NCBI GenBank assembly: GCA_029554925.1
Contig: JAKPUV010000893.1
Coordinates: 1-8,909 of the forward strand
Length of the DNA: 8,909 nt
From: Candidatus Hydrogenedentota bacterium
GTDB taxonomy: Bacteria; Hydrogenedentota; Hydrogenedentia; Hydrogenedentales; CAITNO01
Reading direction: 5' to 3'
How positions within the stretch are numbered: position 1 is the stretch's first letter; each line of letters begins with the position of its first letter. This document shows, one piece after another, positions 5,250 through 8,909 of this stretch. The notes under the pieces are model-generated. The model worked only from the letters and a program-made list of their open reading frames with translations. It was not told where the DNA came from and did no database searches. The translations under genes and the position numbers were made by a program.

Positions 5250-5258
5250 ATGATAGCA
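5250..5258 (-). promoter_or_regulatory. Putative extended -10 promoter of the sulfotransferase gene
   Basis: TGCTATCAT on the minus strand is identical to the oxidoreductase gene's extended -10. Transcription would start near 5243, about 37 bases before the ATG at 5206. No convincing -35 is visible. The 130-bp space 5207-5336 must also hold the promoter of the divergent gene at 5337; TTGCAC (5276-5281) followed by GATACG is a weak candidate for it. Confidence 0.5.
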
Positions 5259-5336
5259 CGCGCGGCGCCCCGCGCTTGCACCCGCGGCGGGCGCGGCGAT
5301 ACGCTGGGTACGGCGCGCAACCCCGGGGAACCGATC

Positions 5337-7961
5337 ATGACCCTCATCCTGGCCGCGGCAATGCTGGCGTTTCCGGGCGCAACCACGGAGGCCGAAGAGA
5401 CCATGTCCCTGTCACCCCAGGTGTTCCAAGCCCAGGAGGGCTGCGCGTGGGAGGGCGGTCCGGACCGCCCGCGCATGAACGCGCACTACATCGCCGCCCC
5501 CCGGCCGGGGGAGGACCGCGCCGAATGGCTGGCCGCCGCGCTTGCCCACCGCGCCGCGGCGCGGGCGGGCGCGCTGGAGCGGCGCATCGCGGTGCGGTAT
5601 GACGGCGTGCGGGCGTGGGTGCGCACCGCGCCGCCCGCCGCGGCGGCGCTGGCGCTCGGGCCGGGGGACCGGCTGCGGGTGCGCGTGTCGGCGCGGTGGG
5701 AGGAGGGCGGCGGCGCCCTGTGCCTCGCCTTTGACTACGCCGACCCGGACTCCGCCGCGTGGGGGGGCTGGTCCGGCGTGCTGGCGGCGCTGGAGATCCC
5801 CCGAGACGGCGAATGGCACACGCTGGAGGCGGAGATCGCCGTGCCCGCGGACGCGCGCGGGCTCGTGCGGCCGATCCTCGGCATGGACGCCACCCACGAC
5901 CCCGCGCCGGCCCGCGTGACGCTGCGGGGCGTCGTCCTCGAACCCGCGGACCCGCAACGCGCCGGGGAATGGGCGCGCTTTCTGGAAACCCTGCCGCCCG
6001 CCGGGGTGTCCCGCGCCCTGTACGACCGCCCGGACCAGCAGTGGGCCGCCGAAACGTTCACCGGCCATTTCACGTTCATGTACGACCGGTCGTTCCATGA
6101 TCCGGAGAAGGGGTACCAGGTGGAGGCTCTGCTGGAGGACGGCCGCGCCGCCTTCGGCGGCTATGACACCGTCATCCTCTGGCACGCCTACCCGCGCATC
6201 GGCGTGGACGACCGCAACCAGTTCGACTTCTTCCGCGACATGCCCGGCGGGCTGGAGGGGCTGCGCGGGGCGGTGGACCGTTTCCACCGCGCGGGGGTGC
6301 GGGTCTTCCTGCCCTACAAGCCCTGGGACACGGGCACGCGCCGCGAGGGGGTGCCGGACGCGGAGGCCCTCGGCGCCATGCTCGCCGCGCTGGACGCCGA
6401 CGGCATCTACCTCGACACGATGGGCGAGGTGCCCGCCGCGCTCCGGCGCGTGGTGGACGCTGTGAAGCCGGGCGCCATCATCGCCAGTGAGTTGCACCCG
6501 CCGGTGGGGCAGCTTTCCGTCATGAACCAGTCGTGGGCCCAGTGGCTCGACGACCCCGAGCCCCCCGGCATGCTCCACCTGAAATGGATCGAGCCGCGCC
6601 ACATGCAGCAGCAGATCCGCCGCTGGGACACGCGCCACGCGGAGGAAATCGAGGCGGCCTTCTTCAACGGGTCCGGCATGGTTGTCTGGGAAAACGTCTT
6701 CGGCGCGCACAATCCCTGGGCGCCGGAGGACCGCGCCCTGTGGCGGCGCGCCGTGGCGATCCTCCGCGCCTTCACCCCGGAGTTCACCTCCGACGCCTGG
6801 GACCCCTTTCATCCGGCGCTCCAGTCCGACCTCTATCTCCATCGCTGGCCGGGGCAGCCCACGACGCTCTTCACCTTCCGTCATTCCGGCGCGCCCCGGC
6901 AGGAGGTCCCGCTGCTGGAGTGCCCCATGCCCGACGGGGCCGCGCCGGACACGCTCCGCGTGGTGGACCTCTGGAACCGCCGCGCCCTGCGTTACGAAAT
7001 CACCGATACGGGCGCGCTGCGGATATTCGGACCCCTGGAGCCGCTCGGGTGCCTCGCCGTGGTTTCCGGCGATGACCCGCGCGTGGACGCTCTGCTGGCG
7101 GACCCCGGCACCGCCGACGACGACCCGCGCATCCTGTCCCGCGCCGCCCGGTGCGTCGCCGAACCGAAGCCCGTGGCGCGGGCCTTCGCGCCGGGGGACA
7201 CGCCGCCGCCGGGCATGGTCCCCGTGGCGGGCGGCTCCGTGCGCATGAAGCTCCGCCACCAGCGCCGCGAATGCGGCTGTTACCCCGATCCGGGCACCCC
7301 GCCGGAACGGGAGCGCGACTTCCTCTGGGGCTCCCCCCATGACGGCGAGCTCGCGCACGACTACACCGTCGAGGTCGCGCCCTTCTTCCTGGACGAGGCG
7401 CAGGTGAGCAACGCGGAGTTCAAGCGCTTTCTGGACGCCACGGGCTACGCGCCGAAACATGCCCTGAACTTCCTCAAGCACTGGCCGGACGGCGTGATGC
7501 CGCCGGACATCGCCGACCTGCCGGTGGTGTACGTGGACCTGGACGACGCCCGCGCCTACGCGCGCTGGGCCGGGAAACGCCTGCCCACGGAGCCGGAATG
7601 GCAGGGTGCCGCGCAGGGGACCGACGGCCGCGAATGGCCCTGGGGAGACGCCTTCGACCCCGCCAAGTGCAACCCCGGCGGCGCGCCGATGCCCGTGCGC
7701 TCCCTGCCCGAGGGGCGCAGCCCCGCCGGGTGCTATCACATGAGCGGCAACGTGTGGGAGTGGACCGAAAGCGAACGCGACGACGGCCACACCCGGTTCT
7801 GCATCCTGCGCGGCGGCGGCTGGTTCAAGCCCGAGGGCAGCGGGTGGTACGTCCAGGGCGGCCCCCAGCCCTGCACCCGCCACACCAAGTTCCTCCTGCT
7901 GTGGCCCGGCCTGGACCGCTGCGCCACCGTCGGCTTCCGCTGCGCAGCCGATCTGCCGTGA
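5337..7961 (+). CDS. Secreted TIM-barrel hydrolase-like protein fused to a C-terminal FGE/SUMF1-like domain
   Basis: An 874-residue multidomain protein. Residues 1-19 (MTLILAAAMLAFPGATTEA) look like a short signal peptide. About 100-205 is a beta-sandwich of carbohydrate-binding type (RLRVRVSARW, DGEWHTLEAEI). About 225-485 looks like a TIM barrel of a putative glycoside hydrolase (DTVILWHAYPRIGVDD, VRVFLPYKPWD, ADGIYLDTMGE, AIIASELHPP). Asp360, Glu385 and Glu452 are candidate catalytic acids. A small beta domain follows (about 495-580). About 626-872 is an FGE-sulfatase fold: GMVPVAGGSVRM, PFFLDEAQVSNAEFKRFLDATGY, WAGKRLPTEPEW, GNVWEWTES, RGGGW, VGFRCA. In true FGE two cysteines six positions apart in sequence count bind copper; here Cys846 is present but position 851 is Lys, so formylglycine-forming activity is doubtful. 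The start at 5337 has GGGGA upstream and gives the signal peptide; earlier in-frame ATGs lie inside the divergent sulfotransferase gene. The substrate is unknown. Confidence 0.85.
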   Translation: MTLILAAAMLAFPGATTEAEETMSLSPQVFQAQEGCAWEGGPDRPRMNAHYIAAPRPGEDRAEWLAAALAHRAAARAGALERRIAVRYDGVRAWVRTAPPAAAALALGPGDRLRVRVSARWEEGGGALCLAFDYADPDSAAWGGWSGVLAALEIPRDGEWHTLEAEIAVPADARGLVRPILGMDATHDPAPARVTLRGVVLEPADPQRAGEWARFLETLPPAGVSRALYDRPDQQWAAETFTGHFTFMYDRSFHDPEKGYQVEALLEDGRAAFGGYDTVILWHAYPRIGVDDRNQFDFFRDMPGGLEGLRGAVDRFHRAGVRVFLPYKPWDTGTRREGVPDAEALGAMLAALDADGIYLDTMGEVPAALRRVVDAVKPGAIIASELHPPVGQLSVMNQSWAQWLDDPEPPGMLHLKWIEPRHMQQQIRRWDTRHAEEIEAAFFNGSGMVVWENVFGAHNPWAPEDRALWRRAVAILRAFTPEFTSDAWDPFHPALQSDLYLHRWPGQPTTLFTFRHSGAPRQEVPLLECPMPDGAAPDTLRVVDLWNRRALRYEITDTGALRIFGPLEPLGCLAVVSGDDPRVDALLADPGTADDDPRILSRAARCVAEPKPVARAFAPGDTPPPGMVPVAGGSVRMKLRHQRRECGCYPDPGTPPERERDFLWGSPHDGELAHDYTVEVAPFFLDEAQVSNAEFKRFLDATGYAPKHALNFLKHWPDGVMPPDIADLPVVYVDLDDARAYARWAGKRLPTEPEWQGAAQGTDGREWPWGDAFDPAKCNPGGAPMPVRSLPEGRSPAGCYHMSGNVWEWTESERDDGHTRFCILRGGGWFKPEGSGWYVQGGPQPCTRHTKFLLLWPGLDRCATVGFRCAADLP

Positions 7962-7984
7962 GCAGCCTCAGTCGCCAGTAATCT

Positions 7985-8037
7985 CCAGAAAAACGCCAGC
8001 ATGTCCATTCTTTCTGGACATACTGGCGGTTTTCTGG
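7985..8037. promoter_or_regulatory. Inverted-repeat operator, probable AbiEi autoregulatory site
   Basis: The arms 7985-8007 and 8015-8037 are 23 bases each, with 21 matching and a 7-base loop (TTCTTTC). The shared core reads CGCCAG-y-ATGTCCA. The right arm begins at the -35 box (TGGACA, 8015-8020) and ends one base before the -10 (8038). A bound repressor would therefore block RNA polymerase. AbiEi antitoxins are known to repress their own operon by binding inverted repeats at the promoter. The hairpin could also end the upstream transcript, which stops at 7961, but no T-run follows it. Confidence 0.8.
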
Positions 8038-8043
8038 TAGAAT
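8015..8043 (+). promoter_or_regulatory. Promoter of the abiE operon
   Basis: TGGACA (8015-8020), a 17-base spacer and TAGAAT (8038-8043) each match the consensus at five of six bases. Transcription would start around 8050, at or next to the first ATG codons (8050, 8053), implying a leaderless or very short leader. The promoter is embedded in the operator repeat at 7985-8037. Confidence 0.78.
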
Positions 8044-8049
8044 GGGGAC

Positions 8050-8700
8050 ATGATGACCACGATGGACATGCGGCGGGGTACCCGCTCGGACGTGCTGGAT
8101 TACCAGCAACTGACGGGCCTGCTGGGGGACTATGCCAAGCCGCGGGACCGGATCGGGGCATTGACCGCCCGGGGCGACTTGGTCCGGGTGCGCAAGGGGC
8201 TCTATGTGTTTGGCGAGCCGTGGCGGCGGCGGGCCGTGGACCGCCTCCAACTGGCCAATCTGGTCTACGGGCCGTCCTATGTGAGTCTGGATTCGGCTCT
8301 CGCCCTGCACGGCCTGACCCCGGAGCGGGTCGAGGAGGTCACCTCGGTGACCACCGGTGTCCGGCGGCGTTTTGACACCCCGTTCGGGGTGTTTTCCTAC
8401 ACCCCCCTGCCGCCGCACCGCTACGCCCCCGGCATGGCCTGGCGGGAGGGGGAGGGCGGCCCGGTTCTGGCGGCCACCCCGGAGAAGGCGCTCGCGGACA
8501 AGGTGTGGACGGACAAGCGCTTCTATCCCGGGCGGCTGGGGGACTTCGACGCCTATCTGTTCGATGACCTGCGGGTGGACCCGGAGCGCCTCGAAACGCT
8601 GGACCCGGAACGGCTGAACGCGATCGCGCGGGCCTACGGGTCCAAGAAGGTCACGCTGCTGGCGCGCTGGCTGGCGCGCCGCGCGGAGGGGGGCGCATGA
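8050..8700 (+). CDS. abiEi: Type IV toxin-antitoxin system AbiEi family antitoxin
   Basis: A 216-residue antitoxin and transcriptional repressor of an AbiE system. Residues 14-55 form the N-terminal winged helix-turn-helix (VLDYQQLTGLLGDYAKPRDR, then LTARGDLVRVRKGLYVFGEP), which matches the family's promoter-of-resistance pattern G-x-L-x-R-x-x-x-G-x-Y. The C-terminal domain carries the typical blocks PSYVSLDSALALHGLTPERV (77-96), VTSVTTGVRRRFDTPFGVFSY (99-119) and AATPEKALADKVW (141-153). By family knowledge AbiEi opposes the toxin without binding it and represses the operon. The inverted repeat at 7985-8037 fits as its operator. The start is uncertain: ATGs at 8050, 8053, 8062 and 8068 are all in frame, and the predicted transcription start near 8050 leaves no room for a ribosome-binding site before the first two. 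The gene overlaps abiEii by four bases (ATGA), so translation is coupled. Confidence 0.93.
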   Translation: MMTTMDMRRGTRSDVLDYQQLTGLLGDYAKPRDRIGALTARGDLVRVRKGLYVFGEPWRRRAVDRLQLANLVYGPSYVSLDSALALHGLTPERVEEVTSVTTGVRRRFDTPFGVFSYTPLPPHRYAPGMAWREGEGGPVLAATPEKALADKVWTDKRFYPGRLGDFDAYLFDDLRVDPERLETLDPERLNAIARAYGSKKVTLLARWLARRAEGGA

Positions 8701-8909
8701 ACGAAGCCGTGGAGCAGATGCTGGCGCGGTTTCCCCGGGAGACGGCGGAGGACCATGTGAACGCCCTCCGCGAGGTGCTCCAGCAGATCGCCCTGCTGGG
8801 CCTCTGGCGCGCGAAGTTCTTCGAGCACGCCGCCTTCTACGGCGGCACGGCGCTCCGCGTCCTGCACGGCCTCGACCGCTACTCCGAGGACCTGGACTTC
8901 TCCCTCCTC
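8697..8909 (+). CDS. abiEii: Type IV toxin-antitoxin system AbiEii toxin, nucleotidyltransferase, N-terminal part
   Basis: The first 71 residues of the AbiEii toxin, cut by the right window edge. The nucleotidyltransferase signature is complete: FYGGTALRVLHGLDRYSEDL (47-66), continuing DFSLL, with Gly49-Gly50-Thr51 for nucleotide binding and Asp65 and Asp67 as metal-binding acids (GGTxLR...RxSxDxDF pattern). Family members are DNA-polymerase-beta-like nucleotidyltransferases; some add nucleotides to tRNA ends and stop growth, and AbiE systems can abort phage infection. The start at 8697 overlaps the abiEi stop (ATGA) and has GGAGG at 8685-8689, seven bases away, so it is well supported. The remaining motifs are outside the window, so whether the toxin is intact cannot be judged. 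Confidence 0.95.
   Translation, partial: MNEAVEQMLARFPRETAEDHVNALREVLQQIALLGLWRAKFFEHAAFYGGTALRVLHGLDRYSEDLDFSLL

Noticed and set aside
5052..5336. Upstream in-frame start for the hydrolase/FGE fusion
   Set aside because: The extension would overlap the N-terminal half of the sulfotransferase and bury the signal peptide; 5337 gives a signal peptide and a nearby GGGGA.
5207..5476. Longer N-terminus for the sulfotransferase (start at 5476 or 5251)
   Set aside because: The extension runs through the divergent gene and over the probable -10 box. The PAPS loop normally lies near the N-terminus, which fits the start at 5206.
5412..7883. Long open frame on the minus strand (over 800 codons) opposite the hydrolase/FGE gene
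   Set aside because: It has no recognisable domain and a composition typical of the antisense of a GC-rich gene. The plus-strand protein has clear FGE blocks to its very end.
8050..8909. A larger or new defence island built around abiE
   Set aside because: Only the abiE pair is defence-related here; the genes to its left are metabolic, ribosomal or secreted proteins. Whatever lies to the right is not visible.

Overview
The window is GC-rich bacterial chromosome, about 8.9 kb, carrying six whole genes, two partial or frameshifted ones and one insertion sequence. Several traits point towards Planctomycetota, Verrucomicrobiota, Candidatus Hydrogenedentota or a neighbouring phylum: a Tat-exported Gfo/Idh/MocA oxidoreductase, a secreted sugar-hydrolase-like protein fused to a formylglycine-generating-enzyme-like domain, a PAPS sulfotransferase, and hairpin-rich intergenic repeats. 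This placement is inference; no marker gene here fixes the taxon.

Layout. All genes from 1 to 5206 read on the minus strand: an ABC-transporter ATPase cut by the window edge (1-207), a Tat-signal oxidoreductase (389-1804) with its own promoter and a textbook intrinsic terminator (326-363), a 995-bp IS630-family element (2181-3175), a secreted Dabb-domain protein (3341-3778), a 41-residue zinc-ligand-free ribosomal protein bL36 (3946-4071, own promoter and terminator), and a PAPS-dependent sulfotransferase (4181-5206). The strand then switches. A large secreted three-part protein (beta-sandwich, TIM barrel, FGE-like domain; 5337-7961) starts divergently from the sulfotransferase. Next comes a type IV toxin-antitoxin pair, abiEi (8050-8700) and the start of abiEii (8697-8909, cut by the window edge).

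The most structured non-coding parts are as follows. (1) At 1905-3189 the IS630 element has inserted at a TA inside one arm of an older inverted repeat. Removing the IS restores a 288-bp element bounded by 17-bp perfect inverted repeats and filled with hairpins. (2) A 23-bp near-perfect inverted repeat (7985-8037) overlaps the abiE promoter and looks like the AbiEi autoregulatory operator; that promoter would give a nearly leaderless mRNA. (3) A long imperfect inverted repeat (3241-3326) lies between the IS and the Dabb gene. (4) Three minus-strand genes share the same extended -10 core.

How the genes work together: abiEi and abiEii form one translationally coupled operon. The sulfotransferase and the FGE-like fusion share a 130-bp divergent control region and may both concern sulfated glycans, but that link is inferred. 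The remaining genes look like single transcription units, not parts of one pathway. I do not see a clearly new multi-gene system; the best candidates for novelty are the nested hairpin element and the hydrolase/FGE fusion.
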